64,000 bases of DNA from an uncultured Clostridia bacterium (GCA_945876745.1 CAMCPL010000006.1:62001-126000); one strand, 5' to 3'. Positions 26,051-35,799 are shown, counted from the first letter of the stretch. Notes: generated from the letters alone by a model not told the origin. Program-made: numbers and translations.

Positions 26051-28768
26051 TTATTGAGCAACGTCGGGATTTGCAGGCTGCTCAACAAGAGAAGCCTGAT
26101 ATTCCTTATGGAGATTATACAAAATTGCATAGTCCTTGGCATTTATCTTGCCGTCGCCGTTTACGTCCATATACGAGGAGTTATTCTCGCCTGTTCTGCC
26201 ACTCGGCGTTGTGTTGTAGTAGTAAATATCCCACATATTGTAGATATCCTCGCCGAGCTGATTTTCGGTCTTTGCACAATGTCTGCAAATGTAGACAATA
26301 CTGTATTCCTTGATGGCAGAGGAAACGCTGTCGCCAATACCGCCGATAATACTTCCAGACGAGCCTGAGCCGTCGGTTCCGTCTTCGGTTGTACCGTCCG
26401 AGCTTGAGGAGCCGGAGGAGATATTATTCTTATGAATAACACGAACAAATCTAAATTCGTGACCAAGCGGCCTGCCCTCGTTGTTTGCTCTTGTCGTGTT
26501 GCAGACTGTACAGGTATCGGTTGAAATCTCACCTGTAACGCAGGTGCCCTCTGTAACAACGGTATGAGTATAGTAGCCCTCAATCCATTCTGTATGCTTA
26601 ATTACCGCAGTTTTAGTAGTCTTGCAGCCCTCACGCTGACAGGTCGGGGTTGAAAGAACGTGACCCGGCTTATCCTCACTTTCGGGGATTTCGGTATCTA
26701 CATCAACAAAATCGTGACCGAGTGCCGGAATAACAATATCATAATCAACGCCGCATACCTTACATCTTGAGCTTGCCGCACCGTCATTTTCACAGTCGGC
26801 AGCCTTTGATTCTACATAGTATGCGCTATCCGACGTATGTCCGAGCGCCGGAACAGTTTCCTGCTTTGAAGCAGAGCAACGCGAGCACCTAAAAGTATTG
26901 TAGCCTGAATTTGTGCAATCGGGAGCTACACAGCTTTCGGGAACAAGCTGATAATCGTGACCGAGTGCTGCAACGGTGTCTTTTTTTGTAAGCTCGCAGT
27001 TTGCACATTTATAGTTTGTTTGTCCCTGCGAGGTACAGGTAGGCTCAACAGTTCCCGTTACCTCCCAAACGTGCTCGCCGTTTGCCTGAAGAGTTACATT
27101 TCTCGTCTCGCCGCAAATATCACAAGTATCTCTTTGGAGACCGTTGATGGTACAGGTCGGTCTTGAAATAACGTTAGGAGTATACTCGCCCTCTATCCAA
27201 GCAACGTGGAGAGGAACGCAGACACTCTCGTTACAGTTATTGCAGTTATAGTAGTTATAGATATGACCGTCAACAGTCGATTTATCTTCTGATTTAACTA
27301 CAACGCTCATATCGAGGTCGTGACCTGTTGCAGGGATAACTTCGGTAACATCTGTATCGCAGGTAGTACAATGACCCGTTCTCTCACCGTCGGTAGTACA
27401 GGTTGCTGAAACGGTTGTTCTCCAAGTGTCAACAGTATGACCGCCCTTTTGAACAACGTGGGCTTCAATTTGATTACAGCCCTCGACGCTGCAACGGTAT
27501 GTTTCCGTGCCGGAGCGAGTGCAGGTTGCGGTGTTTGTATAAGTATAGTAGCCCTCAACCCAAAGATACTGGTTTGTGCCGAGCTTTACGTGTTCGATAA
27601 TTGTATTAACGAAGCCGCAGGTTGAACATACCTGTGTTGTGCGGATGTGACCGTCAAGCTCTGTATCATCCTGAACAACGTCCTCGCCTTCGGGATAGCT
27701 GTGTCCCGTTGCGTCAATAGTCGAATTCGAGATAGTAACGCCGCAGTCATCACAGATAAGCGCCATATTTCCTGCTTGAGTACAGGTTGCAGGAACAGTT
27801 ATAGCAGTATGAGTATTTGCGTGAGCGCAGGTATCAAGGGATACAAAGGTATAGTTTCTGCTCTCGGCAAAGGTCTGCGCAGTTGAGCCTGTGTAGCCGT
27901 ATACGGTGAAATCCTGCGGACTTGTGAGCTTTGTGTTATTAAAAGCAAGGTCTGCGATTGAACATTCACGGTTAAGAATTGTAGCTTCATAAAGGTGATA
28001 GCAGTCGGCAAAGCCTCTTGCACTGATTGTGCTAATTTGCTCGGGAATTGTAACCTCGGTAAGACGAGTGCCGTAGAAAGCCCACGCGCCGACCTTATTA
28101 ACATTAGGTCCCCAATTAATCGTGGCAAGATTGGAGCACTGATAAAATCCCTCGGTAGGAATTTCGGTTATACCGGAGCCGAACGTTACGCTTGTCAGAC
28201 CGGTGCAGTTTACAAAAGCCGCTGTACCGAGAGAAGTAAGACTGTCGGGAAAAACAACCTTTTTAAGCGAGGTACATTCACGGAATGCAACAGGCTCGAT
28301 AGTCGTCAGTCCCTCAGGGAAATTGATATCGACAAGAGAAGTACAATTACGAAATGCACCGTAGGACAAAGTTGAAGAGGATTCAACCGCACCGCCCGAA
28401 GCGCCGAAGCCTCTGATTTCCTTAAGCGTTGACGGAAGAACAACCTTCGTCAAATTAGTGCAGTTATAAAACGAGTAGTCGCCGATACCGGTTACGCCCT
28501 CGCCTATGATAACCGTTTTAATCTGATCCTTGATATCCGTCCACGGAGTTTTTCGGTTAGTTCCGAGAGCGGTATCACGGAAGTCGTACATATCACCCGT
28601 ACCGGTAATGGTAAACGTTCCGGTTGCGGAGTCGAACGAATACGTAAGGTTTGGTCCCGGTGTAGTCGTCGTTGTAGCGTTTGCCACAACAAAAGCCGAG
28701 CAAAGCGTCGCAACGGCAAGAACCAAGCCTAAAATAACAGACATCGTTCTTTTAGTCATATTTTTCAT
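26051..28768 (-). CDS. Secreted BspA-type leucine-rich-repeat protein with Cys-knuckle repeats and a dockerin-like C terminus
   Basis: The 905-residue protein begins with a signal peptide (KRTMSVILGLVLAVATLCSA). Residues of about 60-300 are LRR_5/BspA-type repeats (for example TSLKKVVFPDSLTSLGTAAF). From about 310 to 830 there are twelve paired-cysteine units: ten C-x2-C such as CDDC, CANC and CKVC, and two C-x4-C. Most follow a TCT-x-x-G turn and alternate with ALGHD / WIEGYYT spacers. A Ser/Gly/Thr-rich linker follows, then DVNGDGKINAKDYAILYNL, a dockerin-like calcium loop. No LPxTG is present, so attachment may be by dockerin-cohesin or other non-covalent contact. The role is probably surface adhesion or binding; the ligand is unknown. 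AAGGTG precedes the ATG, and the gene is a single transcript with its own promoter and terminator. Confidence 0.88.
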   Translation of the reverse strand: MKNMTKRTMSVILGLVLAVATLCSAFVVANATTTTTPGPNLTYSFDSATGTFTITGTGDMYDFRDTALGTNRKTPWTDIKDQIKTVIIGEGVTGIGDYSFYNCTNLTKVVLPSTLKEIRGFGASGGAVESSSTLSYGAFRNCTSLVDINFPEGLTTIEPVAFRECTSLKKVVFPDSLTSLGTAAFVNCTGLTSVTFGSGITEIPTEGFYQCSNLATINWGPNVNKVGAWAFYGTRLTEVTIPEQISTISARGFADCYHLYEATILNRECSIADLAFNNTKLTSPQDFTVYGYTGSTAQTFAESRNYTFVSLDTCAHANTHTAITVPATCTQAGNMALICDDCGVTISNSTIDATGHSYPEGEDVVQDDTELDGHIRTTQVCSTCGFVNTIIEHVKLGTNQYLWVEGYYTYTNTATCTRSGTETYRCSVEGCNQIEAHVVQKGGHTVDTWRTTVSATCTTDGERTGHCTTCDTDVTEVIPATGHDLDMSVVVKSEDKSTVDGHIYNYYNCNNCNESVCVPLHVAWIEGEYTPNVISRPTCTINGLQRDTCDICGETRNVTLQANGEHVWEVTGTVEPTCTSQGQTNYKCANCELTKKDTVAALGHDYQLVPESCVAPDCTNSGYNTFRCSRCSASKQETVPALGHTSDSAYYVESKAADCENDGAASSRCKVCGVDYDIVIPALGHDFVDVDTEIPESEDKPGHVLSTPTCQREGCKTTKTAVIKHTEWIEGYYTHTVVTEGTCVTGEISTDTCTVCNTTRANNEGRPLGHEFRFVRVIHKNNISSGSSSSDGTTEDGTDGSGSSGSIIGGIGDSVSSAIKEYSIVYICRHCAKTENQLGEDIYNMWDIYYYNTTPSGRTGENNSSYMDVNGDGKINAKDYAILYNLHKEYQASLVEQPANPDVAQ

Positions 28769-28802
28769 ATTATCACCTTAATTCTCATAATTTCACATAT
28801 AA

Positions 28803-28831
28803 ATTATACCATACAGAAAAAATAAATTCAA
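28803..28831 (-). promoter_or_regulatory. Sigma-A-like promoter of the LRR protein gene
   Basis: TTGAAT (28826-28831), a 17-base spacer and a perfect TATAAT (28803-28808) on the minus strand, 35 bases before the ATG. It sits between the mltG terminator and the gene. Confidence 0.7.
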
Positions 28832-28847
28832 TATCAGCATTTCGCAC

Positions 28848-28880
28848 AAAAAAAGACCACCCGTTTTGTGCAGGTGGTCT
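28848..28880 (-). terminator. Terminator after mltG
   Basis: An 8-bp stem AGACCACC / GGTGGTCT with an 11-base loop is followed by seven T on the minus strand. It lies 6 bases after the mltG stop and ends the ABC-ABC-mltG run. Confidence 0.87.
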
Positions 28881-28885
28881 AAAAA

Positions 28886-29929
28886 TTATTGCCAAGGATA
28901 TTGCTTTTGAAGCGCTAAAAATTCGTCGCCCGTTTTTGCAAAATGAAATTCCTTTTGCAAATCGGAGAAGAAGTAGAGGTATTCGGTTTTGGGATAATTA
29001 ACCGTTGCTTCGATAATATCCGCTCCGCTGTTTGTAAGCGGTCCGGCAGGCAATCCCTCACAACGATAAGTATAGTACGCATCGTATACTTCCTGCGAAA
29101 AGCCATAGGAATCACGCAAATCACGAGCATAAAAATAGGTTACATCGGATTGAAGCTTAATTCCCCTTTCAAGCCTGTTCATAAACACGCTTGCAATATT
29201 TTTCGCCGAGTCAACGCCGAACGCCTCCTCCTGAACAACAGAGGCAAGAGTGATTAATTCAAATAACGTCATATTTTGCTCGTTGCAAAACGCAGTCATA
29301 TCGTCTGTAATATGCTCCTCAAACGCATCAAGCATTTGGCATACAACCTTTTCTGCCTCGGTATTAAGTCCTATATCATACGTCGCAGGGAACAGAAAGC
29401 CCTCAAGCTCAAATCCGATAATATCCGTATCAGGTACAGACGAAAGAAAATCATAACTGTTTGTATATTTTTCCGCTTCCCGACACTCATTCAAAAAATC
29501 ATCTGCTTTGCAAATTCCGTTTTCCTCAAGTATCTCGGAAATTTCCATAACATTTGTTCCCTCGGGGATACAGACCTTTACGATTTTATGGGAAATATCG
29601 GGATTGTTGAGCTTATCGACAATTTCCTCATACGACATATCGGCACGCATATTATACTCTCCGTTGATATACACAAGGTCGGGATAGTGCTTATCCATCC
29701 ATGCCGACCAGACGGAAGCAGACTCGACAATTCCTGTTCTGCCGAGCCATTGACTGACCTCATATTGGTAGTCATTACCGGAAATAACGAGCGTTTTTTG
29801 TATATCGGGTTGGTTTTTTCCGTTAATATCGTTGTTGATTTTATTGTAGGCGGTAAATCCGAAAACGCCTGCCGCCGCAGCTGCAACAACGACAATCAAA
29901 ATGATTGCGAGCTTTGATTTTTTAGTCAT
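28886..29929 (-). CDS. mltG: Endolytic peptidoglycan transglycosylase MltG (YceG-like)
   Basis: This is a membrane-anchored protein of about 347 residues with an N-terminal transmembrane helix (KLAIILIVVVAAAAAGVFGF). The extracellular part has a LysM-like region followed by the YceG catalytic domain: LEGFLFPATYDI, ASVVQEEAFG with the catalytic glutamate, LQSDVTYFYA and GLPAGPLTNSG. MltG cleaves nascent glycan strands and sets their length. The start at 29929 has an AAAGGAG site and overlaps the upstream ABC gene by 8 bases. The usual LQSDPT reads LQSDVT here. Confidence 0.9.
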   Translation of the reverse strand: MTKKSKLAIILIVVVAAAAAGVFGFTAYNKINNDINGKNQPDIQKTLVISGNDYQYEVSQWLGRTGIVESASVWSAWMDKHYPDLVYINGEYNMRADMSYEEIVDKLNNPDISHKIVKVCIPEGTNVMEISEILEENGICKADDFLNECREAEKYTNSYDFLSSVPDTDIIGFELEGFLFPATYDIGLNTEAEKVVCQMLDAFEEHITDDMTAFCNEQNMTLFELITLASVVQEEAFGVDSAKNIASVFMNRLERGIKLQSDVTYFYARDLRDSYGFSQEVYDAYYTYRCEGLPAGPLTNSGADIIEATVNYPKTEYLYFFSDLQKEFHFAKTGDEFLALQKQYPWQ

Positions 29930-31754
29930 AAATTCCTTGCTCCTTTCTGTATTTTTCAGCTTGAAGATTGAACATATAAGCATACGCTCCGCCCTGCTTC
30001 ATCAATTCGTCGTGAGTTCCCTGTTCAATAATCGAGCCGTTTTCCATAACGTAAATTCTGTCTGCATTAATAGTTGTAGACAAACGGTGAGAAATGAAAA
30101 CAACTGTCTTATCCTTTGCCGCCTCCATCATCGCACGGTTTAGATTATACTCGGCGACAGGGTCCAAATTTGCGGACGGTTCATCAAGAATAACATATGG
30201 GCAATTCTTATAAAACGCTCTTGATATTGCGATTTTCTGCGCTTCACCGCCCGACATCATCACGCCGTTGTCATCAAATTCACGAAGCAAAACGGTATCG
30301 TTTCCTTTTGCCATTTCCTTTGTAAAGCCACTGTATTTCAGCGCATTGGAAACGCCGTCATCATCAAAGACTTCGTCCATAGAAACATTTTCTCCGAGCG
30401 TTGCGGAAAATAGCTGAAAGTCCTGAAATACTGCGGAAAATCTGTTTCTGTGAGAGTCAACGGTAACATCGCGAATATCCTCGTTGTCAATGAGAATTTC
30501 TCCCTCGCTGACATCGTAAAGTCTCAAAAGAAGATTAGTAAGCGTTGTTTTACCGGCACCGTTATAGCCGACAAGTGCAATCTTTTCTTTCGGTCGGATA
30601 GTGAGATTAATATTATTGAGCGTAGGCGAAGAATTGCCCGGATAGGTAAAGGAAACGTTTTTAAGCTCAATTGTTTTCGGCTCGCCACATTCGGCAATTT
30701 TTTCACCGTCAAGGATTTTTACATCTCTTGCAAGAAATTCCCTGTATTTATCAATAAGCCTTGCAAGCTCGGAAAAGTTACGAATTACGCCGACTGTCAA
30801 AAACGAGAAAGAGGTTGACACGGAGAAAGCTCCGTTGAAGGTTGCGACAAAGTCGCCTGCCGAAAGCGTTTTCTTTACCAAAACGCAGTAGCCGAGATAA
30901 AGCGGAAGCAAAAGCATAAAGCCGATTATCTGCACTCCGCTTTCTTGGAAGAAGTACAAAAAATCTATTTTTTTAACAAATCTCTTTTGGTTTTCGACAA
31001 CTGCGTCGGCAGCCTCGTTATAGCGCTTTATCAGCAGTTCGGTAACGTTATTAACCCTGACCTCCTTGCAGTAGTCCTGCAAATAGAATATACGTGCAAA
31101 GTAGTCTGCTCTACGGTGAAGACGGTTGTTTTCTATCTGTCTTTTAGCCTGCAATTCGCCGATTTTCTTCGACAAAGGAGTAAAAATCACAACAACCGCA
31201 ACGATAATAAGAAGACATACGGGATCAAGCGCAAGCATAATCGAGCATATTGTAAAGAACGATACAAGCTCGGTTACATAGCCCTGAATCATACTCAAAA
31301 TGCCGACAATACCGCCTGCCGATGAATTAATTACAAGTATGAAATTGTTGTAAAAATCGGGGTTGTCGTAGTTTTCAAGGTCAAGCTGACGAGCCTTTTT
31401 GTATAGCTTTTGACTGAGCTTGCCCTCCAGCTTCTCACGCTCGGTATTAAAGAAAAATTCACAGTAAAGCCAGTCGAGCGTTTTAGTCACCAAAAGCACA
31501 ATGCCTATAACAACGACGGCGGTAATGATTTTTGATTTATCACCGCCTGCGGCAATTACGTCGATAACATACTTAACTCCGAGCACGGATATTATTCTCG
31601 TCGGCAGACGGCGCATAACTCCCGCCGTACATTCAAGCACAACAAGCGCAGGGCTGAGCTTAAACAGCACGCCCAAAAAATAGAATACATTTGAAAATAT
31701 CGACAGTGACGAGTCCGAGCCTCGTTTTACCTTCTTATCAGCCAACGCTATCAC
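29922..31754 (-). CDS. ABC transporter, fused permease and ATPase (half-transporter, second of pair)
   Basis: The N-terminal membrane domain has about six segments (residues 30-330). It is followed by an ATP-binding domain with Walker A LVGYNGAGKTT, signature MSGGEAQKIAISRA, Walker B YVILDEPSANLD and the switch histidine in VVFISHRLS. It is probably a heterodimeric exporter with the product of the preceding gene, which has the same layout. The substrate is unknown; lipid, peptide or drug export are all possible. No ATG is near the start. GTG at 31754, behind AGAGAGG, overlaps the partner gene by 17 bases; TTG at 31745 is an alternative. It is followed by mltG with an 8-base overlap. Confidence 0.85.
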   Translation of the reverse strand: MIALADKKVKRGSDSSLSIFSNVFYFLGVLFKLSPALVVLECTAGVMRRLPTRIISVLGVKYVIDVIAAGGDKSKIITAVVVIGIVLLVTKTLDWLYCEFFFNTEREKLEGKLSQKLYKKARQLDLENYDNPDFYNNFILVINSSAGGIVGILSMIQGYVTELVSFFTICSIMLALDPVCLLIIVAVVVIFTPLSKKIGELQAKRQIENNRLHRRADYFARIFYLQDYCKEVRVNNVTELLIKRYNEAADAVVENQKRFVKKIDFLYFFQESGVQIIGFMLLLPLYLGYCVLVKKTLSAGDFVATFNGAFSVSTSFSFLTVGVIRNFSELARLIDKYREFLARDVKILDGEKIAECGEPKTIELKNVSFTYPGNSSPTLNNINLTIRPKEKIALVGYNGAGKTTLTNLLLRLYDVSEGEILIDNEDIRDVTVDSHRNRFSAVFQDFQLFSATLGENVSMDEVFDDDGVSNALKYSGFTKEMAKGNDTVLLREFDDNGVMMSGGEAQKIAISRAFYKNCPYVILDEPSANLDPVAEYNLNRAMMEAAKDKTVVFISHRLSTTINADRIYVMENGSIIEQGTHDELMKQGGAYAYMFNLQAEKYRKEQGIYD

Positions 31755-33570
31755 CGTCCTCTCTGTTATACGACGAAGCCTGAAGCGTAAACATACGACT
31801 GTATTTTCCGCCTCTTGCCATAAGCTCGGCGTGACTTCCGCTTTCACTCACGGTACCGCCGTCGAGTACAAAAATCTTATCCGACAAAACGGCAGAGGAG
31901 AGGCGGTGAGAAATGTAAATTACCGTCTTATTCTCGGTTGCGGCAATAAGATTTTCATACATCTTATATTCGGCAATAGGGTCGAGTGCGGAGCTCGGCT
32001 CATCTAATATTGCAAGCTCAAAATTCTTTGCAAACATTCTCGCAACGGCAAGCTTTTGATTTTCGCCTCCGGAAAGTCCTGCGCCGTTGTCGTCAAATTC
32101 CCTCGTCAATACCGTATCAACACCGTCTTCAAGAGTTGCAATTTTATCCCATGCACCCGAACGCCTGAGCATTTGTTCAGCTTGGATTTTATCATTTTCG
32201 TCACATTCGCGGCACATTACATTTTCGGCAACGGAAAGCGCAAAGGTTTTGTAATCCTGAAAAACAGTTGCGATTTTTGAGCGAAGCGACAAAACGTCAT
32301 ACTCTTTAATATTCACGCCGTTATACAGAATTTCACCCTCGGTCGGGTCGTAAAAGCGAAGAAGCAGCTTTACAAGGGTTGACTTACCGGCGCCGTTTAC
32401 ACCGACAAGCGCAACCGTTTGACCCTTTTCTATCTTTATATTTACATTTTTAAGCGAATACTTTTCGCTGTGCGGATACTTAAAGGAGACATTTTTTATT
32501 TCAAGCGATTCAAGCTCGCCTGCCTGCTTACCGCCGGAGGTAATCTTCGGTTCGTATTCAAAAAAGTCACGCAAATTTTGGAAATAAAGCGCCATGTTGG
32601 AAAGCTCGGCGAAGCTCCTTGCAATATCCTCGGCGCAGGTACGAACAGAATTTATCGCAGACAAAACAACGCTGAAGCCCGAAATATCGGCACCTGCATT
32701 GTTATAAAACTTATAAGAAGCAAGCGCATATGTTCCGACAATCGGAACGAGTTCTCCGAATATTGAGCCTGTCATACTAAAAAAGAAAAGCTTTTTTCCG
32801 TACGTCTTTATTATTCTTACGTTATCGTCGACAGCTCTTTGGTAATTGCGAAGCATAACGCCGAAAATATTAGAGCATCTGATGTCCTTTGAAAAATCCT
32901 TTAGAAAAACCGTTCTTTGGGCATAAGCTTTTATTCTGTTATTAGAGGTCATAGAGAGGTCTTTTTTGTAAATCAGCTTACTCTTTATTATCTCAACAAC
33001 AAAGACAATCGAAACAGGCGCAAGAAAAATTAAATACGCCTTATCTATTGTCGCAACAACTCCAACAATTAATATCAATGAAAGAAGATTTGCAATTACT
33101 CTTGCAAACTGCAAGCAATATCCGAGAAAGAAGCCGCTGTTCAAAATATCGGTAGCCCTCTTATAGCTATCGTAAAAAACAGGGTCCTCATAGCAGGCGA
33201 CGTCTACCTCCGACGCCTTTTTGAAAATCATATTATTAAGTCCCTTAAAAACTCTTTTCGCCGAAACGTTGAGCAAATAATCGCACCCTACGACTATCAC
33301 CTCATTAAGCATTGAAAGTCCGACAAAAGCAAGAAGTATTTTTACATAATAGCTAAACGAGGCGTTTCCCTCAATGAGCGAAAGCAGTACCTTCAAAAAC
33401 AAAACTGCCTGAAAGAAATTTACGAAAACAAAATAAGAGGTCTGTGCAAAAACTGCGGCAGGCATTATAACCTTGTCGGATTTATACATTATTTTTGCGG
33501 CGTATAAAATATTTTTTACAACAGGAACCTTGACGTCCTCGTGCAAGGGTACCCATCTTCCCTGCGGCAT
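31738..33570 (-). CDS. ABC transporter, fused permease and ATPase (half-transporter, first of pair)
   Basis: The protein has about 610 residues, with six membrane segments and then an ATPase domain: Walker A LVGVNGAGKST, signature LSGGENQKLAVARM, Walker B LAILDEPSSALD and switch histidine in VIYISHRLS. Both partners have intact catalytic motifs. The start at 33570 begins MPQGRW behind GAAGGTGAG. The two transporters and mltG form one run ended by a terminator. This suggests, by inference only, export connected with the envelope. The alternative is a general multidrug-type exporter. Confidence 0.88.
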   Translation of the reverse strand: MPQGRWVPLHEDVKVPVVKNILYAAKIMYKSDKVIMPAAVFAQTSYFVFVNFFQAVLFLKVLLSLIEGNASFSYYVKILLAFVGLSMLNEVIVVGCDYLLNVSAKRVFKGLNNMIFKKASEVDVACYEDPVFYDSYKRATDILNSGFFLGYCLQFARVIANLLSLILIVGVVATIDKAYLIFLAPVSIVFVVEIIKSKLIYKKDLSMTSNNRIKAYAQRTVFLKDFSKDIRCSNIFGVMLRNYQRAVDDNVRIIKTYGKKLFFFSMTGSIFGELVPIVGTYALASYKFYNNAGADISGFSVVLSAINSVRTCAEDIARSFAELSNMALYFQNLRDFFEYEPKITSGGKQAGELESLEIKNVSFKYPHSEKYSLKNVNIKIEKGQTVALVGVNGAGKSTLVKLLLRFYDPTEGEILYNGVNIKEYDVLSLRSKIATVFQDYKTFALSVAENVMCRECDENDKIQAEQMLRRSGAWDKIATLEDGVDTVLTREFDDNGAGLSGGENQKLAVARMFAKNFELAILDEPSSALDPIAEYKMYENLIAATENKTVIYISHRLSSAVLSDKIFVLDGGTVSESGSHAELMARGGKYSRMFTLQASSYNREDGDSVG

Positions 33571-33681
33571 ATTCTCACCTTCTGTTACTAAATTACAATA
33601 TACACTACATATTATCACAAGGCTGAATTTTTTTCAATCAAAACGACGCATTTTGCAAAATTAAAATCGTCACAAAAGGTA

Positions 33682-33709
33682 TTGACATTTGGAAAATAAA
33701 GGCTATAAT
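33682..33709 (+). promoter_or_regulatory. Sigma-A promoter of htpG
   Basis: A perfect TTGACA (33682-33687) and a perfect TATAAT (33704-33709) are separated by 16 bases. The CIRCE operator begins 5 bases after the -10. Confidence 0.9.
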
Positions 33710-33714
33710 TAGAA

Positions 33715-33741
33715 TTAGCACTCGCAAGTGTAGAGTGCTAA
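33715..33741 (+). promoter_or_regulatory. CIRCE operator (HrcA site)
   Basis: TTAGCACTC-N9-GAGTGCTAA is an exact match to the CIRCE consensus. It covers the expected transcription start of htpG, so HrcA would repress the gene until heat or protein-folding stress titrates GroEL/HrcA. Confidence 0.97.
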
Positions 33742-33765
33742 TTTGCAAAAAAGGATATGATTTTT

Positions 33766-35646
33766 ATGAAGAAAAAACAATTTAAGGCAGAGTCGAAGAA
33801 GCTGCTTGATATGATGATTAACTCAATTTACACGCACAAGGAAATCTTTTTGCGTGAGCTGATATCCAACGCAAGCGACGCTATCGACAAGCTCTATTTC
33901 AGGTCGCTCACCGACGACAGCGTAAAAATGAACCGTGACGAATTTTGCATTATGCTCGACATTGACAAGGAAGCTCGAACACTCACAATTTCGGACAACG
34001 GTATAGGTATGACTGCCGAGGAGCTTGAGAGCAATCTCGGAACAATCGCAAAAAGCGGCTCATTCAATTTCAAAAACGAAAATGCAGACAACGAAAATGC
34101 CGACGACATTTCGGTTATCGGTCAGTTCGGTGTAGGCTTTTACAGCTCATTTATGGTTGCCGACAAAGTTGAGGTTGTTTCAAAGGCGTTTGGCGAGGAA
34201 AAGGCTAACAAGTGGATTTCTTCGGGTGCAGACGGTTACACAATAGAGGAATGTGAAAAGGAAAACGCAGGTACCGTAATCACTCTGCACATTAAAGAAG
34301 ACACGGAAAACGAGCACTACTCCGACTATTTGGAGCAGTACAGGATAGACGAGCTTGTTAAGAAATACAGCGACTATATCCGCTATCCCATTAAAATGGA
34401 AATGAGCCATCAAGTGCCCGACAAGGATAAGGAGGGCGAATACATCACAGAGGTAAGCGTTGAAACTCTCAATTCTATGATTCCGCTTTGGAGAAAATCA
34501 AAGAGTGAAATTAAGCCGGAGGAATACAACGAATTTTACAAGGAAAAGTTTATGGATTACAGCGACCCTCAGCTTGTTATTCACTCAAAAACAGAGGGAC
34601 AGGCTACCTTTAATTCGCTTATGTTCATTCCCGAAAATCCGCCATATGATTTTTATTCAAAGGAATACGAAAAGGGCTTACAGCTTTATTCAAACGGCGT
34701 TTTGATTATGGACAAATGCGCCGACCTGCTCCCCGATTATTTCAGCTTTGTAAAGGGTCTTGTGGACAGCGCAGATTTAAGCCTCAACATCAGCCGTGAA
34801 ATGCTTCAGCACGACCACCAGCTTAAAATAATCGCAAAAGCTATTGATAAGAAAATCAAGAACGAGCTTAAAAAATTGCTCGCAAACGACAGAGAAAAAT
34901 ACGACAAGTTCTTCTCCACCTTCGGCACACAGCTCAAATACGGCGTTTATGCAAACTACGGTATGGAAAAGGACGGCTTGAAGGATTTGCTTGAGTTCAA
35001 GAGTTCTATGTCGGACGGCTACACAACGCTCAAAGAATATGTTGAAAGAATGGCTGACTCGCAGGAAAGCATTTATTATGCCTGCGGCGAAAGCGTTGAA
35101 AAAATCGCACTTCTTCCTCAGCTTGAGGCAATAAAGGAAAAGGGCTACGAGGTGCTTTACTGCACGGATGAAATAGACGAATTTGCTATTCAGATGCTTA
35201 TGGAATACGACGGCAAGCACTTTGCAAACATCTGCAAGGACGACATTGACCTTTCAACAGACGCCGAAAAGGAAGCTATCAACAAGAAAAACGAGGACTC
35301 AAAGGAGCTACTTGATAAAATAAAGAATGTTTTGGGTGACAAGGTAAGCGCCGTAAAGTTCTCAAACAAGCTCGGTTCGCACCCTGTTTCAATCTCGGCG
35401 CAGGGATATGTTTCACTCGAAATGGAAAAGGTGTTCAGCCAAATGCCCGGTGCAAATCAAGGAATGAAAGCACAACTCGTGCTTGAAATCAACTCCGAGC
35501 ACCCGATTGCAGAAAAGCTCAAAAAAGCCGACGACGAGCAGCTCAAAAAATACGTAACGCTTCTGTATTCAAGCGCAAGACTTATTGCAGGACTTGACAT
35601 TGAAAATCCAACGCAGTTCAGCGACTTGATTGCGGAAATGATGTAA
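33766..35646 (+). CDS. htpG: Molecular chaperone HtpG (Hsp90)
   Basis: This is a full-length bacterial Hsp90 of about 626 residues. The GHKL ATPase domain shows LRELISNASDAIDKL (catalytic Glu and Asn), ISDNGIGMT, GTIAKSG and QFGVGFYSSFMVAD. The middle domain has YSNGVLIMDKCADLLPDYFSFVKG and the catalytic-loop LNISREMLQ. The C-terminal dimerisation domain follows. The second ATG (33766) was chosen, 10 bases after AAAGGA; the ATG at 33757 is too close to that site. It lies alone between divergent ABC genes and the accessory island, under CIRCE control. In Bacillus subtilis htpG is not in the HrcA regulon. Confidence 0.97.
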   Translation: MKKKQFKAESKKLLDMMINSIYTHKEIFLRELISNASDAIDKLYFRSLTDDSVKMNRDEFCIMLDIDKEARTLTISDNGIGMTAEELESNLGTIAKSGSFNFKNENADNENADDISVIGQFGVGFYSSFMVADKVEVVSKAFGEEKANKWISSGADGYTIEECEKENAGTVITLHIKEDTENEHYSDYLEQYRIDELVKKYSDYIRYPIKMEMSHQVPDKDKEGEYITEVSVETLNSMIPLWRKSKSEIKPEEYNEFYKEKFMDYSDPQLVIHSKTEGQATFNSLMFIPENPPYDFYSKEYEKGLQLYSNGVLIMDKCADLLPDYFSFVKGLVDSADLSLNISREMLQHDHQLKIIAKAIDKKIKNELKKLLANDREKYDKFFSTFGTQLKYGVYANYGMEKDGLKDLLEFKSSMSDGYTTLKEYVERMADSQESIYYACGESVEKIALLPQLEAIKEKGYEVLYCTDEIDEFAIQMLMEYDGKHFANICKDDIDLSTDAEKEAINKKNEDSKELLDKIKNVLGDKVSAVKFSNKLGSHPVSISAQGYVSLEMEKVFSQMPGANQGMKAQLVLEINSEHPIAEKLKKADDEQLKKYVTLLYSSARLIAGLDIENPTQFSDLIAEMM

Positions 35647-35666
35647 AAGTCATAATTAATAATATT

Positions 35667-35744
35667 ACGGGAGGTCGAGGACACCCTCCCCTACAATGTG
35701 TTTATGAAACGATTTCGTAGGGGGTTGGTGTTTTGACCTCCCGT
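35667..35744. repeat. 78-base palindromic element after htpG, possibly its terminator
   Basis: Outer arms ACGGGAGGTC and GACCTCCCGT (10 of 10 paired) enclose a second stem, CCCCTAC / GTAGGGG, and a loop of about 22 bases. TATTTTTAATATTTTT follows on the plus strand. The size and nested stems are more than a simple terminator needs, so a dispersed palindromic repeat that also ends the htpG transcript is likely. Confidence 0.6.
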
Positions 35745-35799
35745 TATTTTTAATATTTTTATGTTAGTCAAGAGCGGAATTAACCAACCTTTGTTTGTC

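Noticed and set aside
31745-31847. Upstream GTG extension of the second ABC transporter
   Set aside because: It would overlap the partner ATPase gene by about 110 bases with no ribosome site, and the added sequence has no family match.
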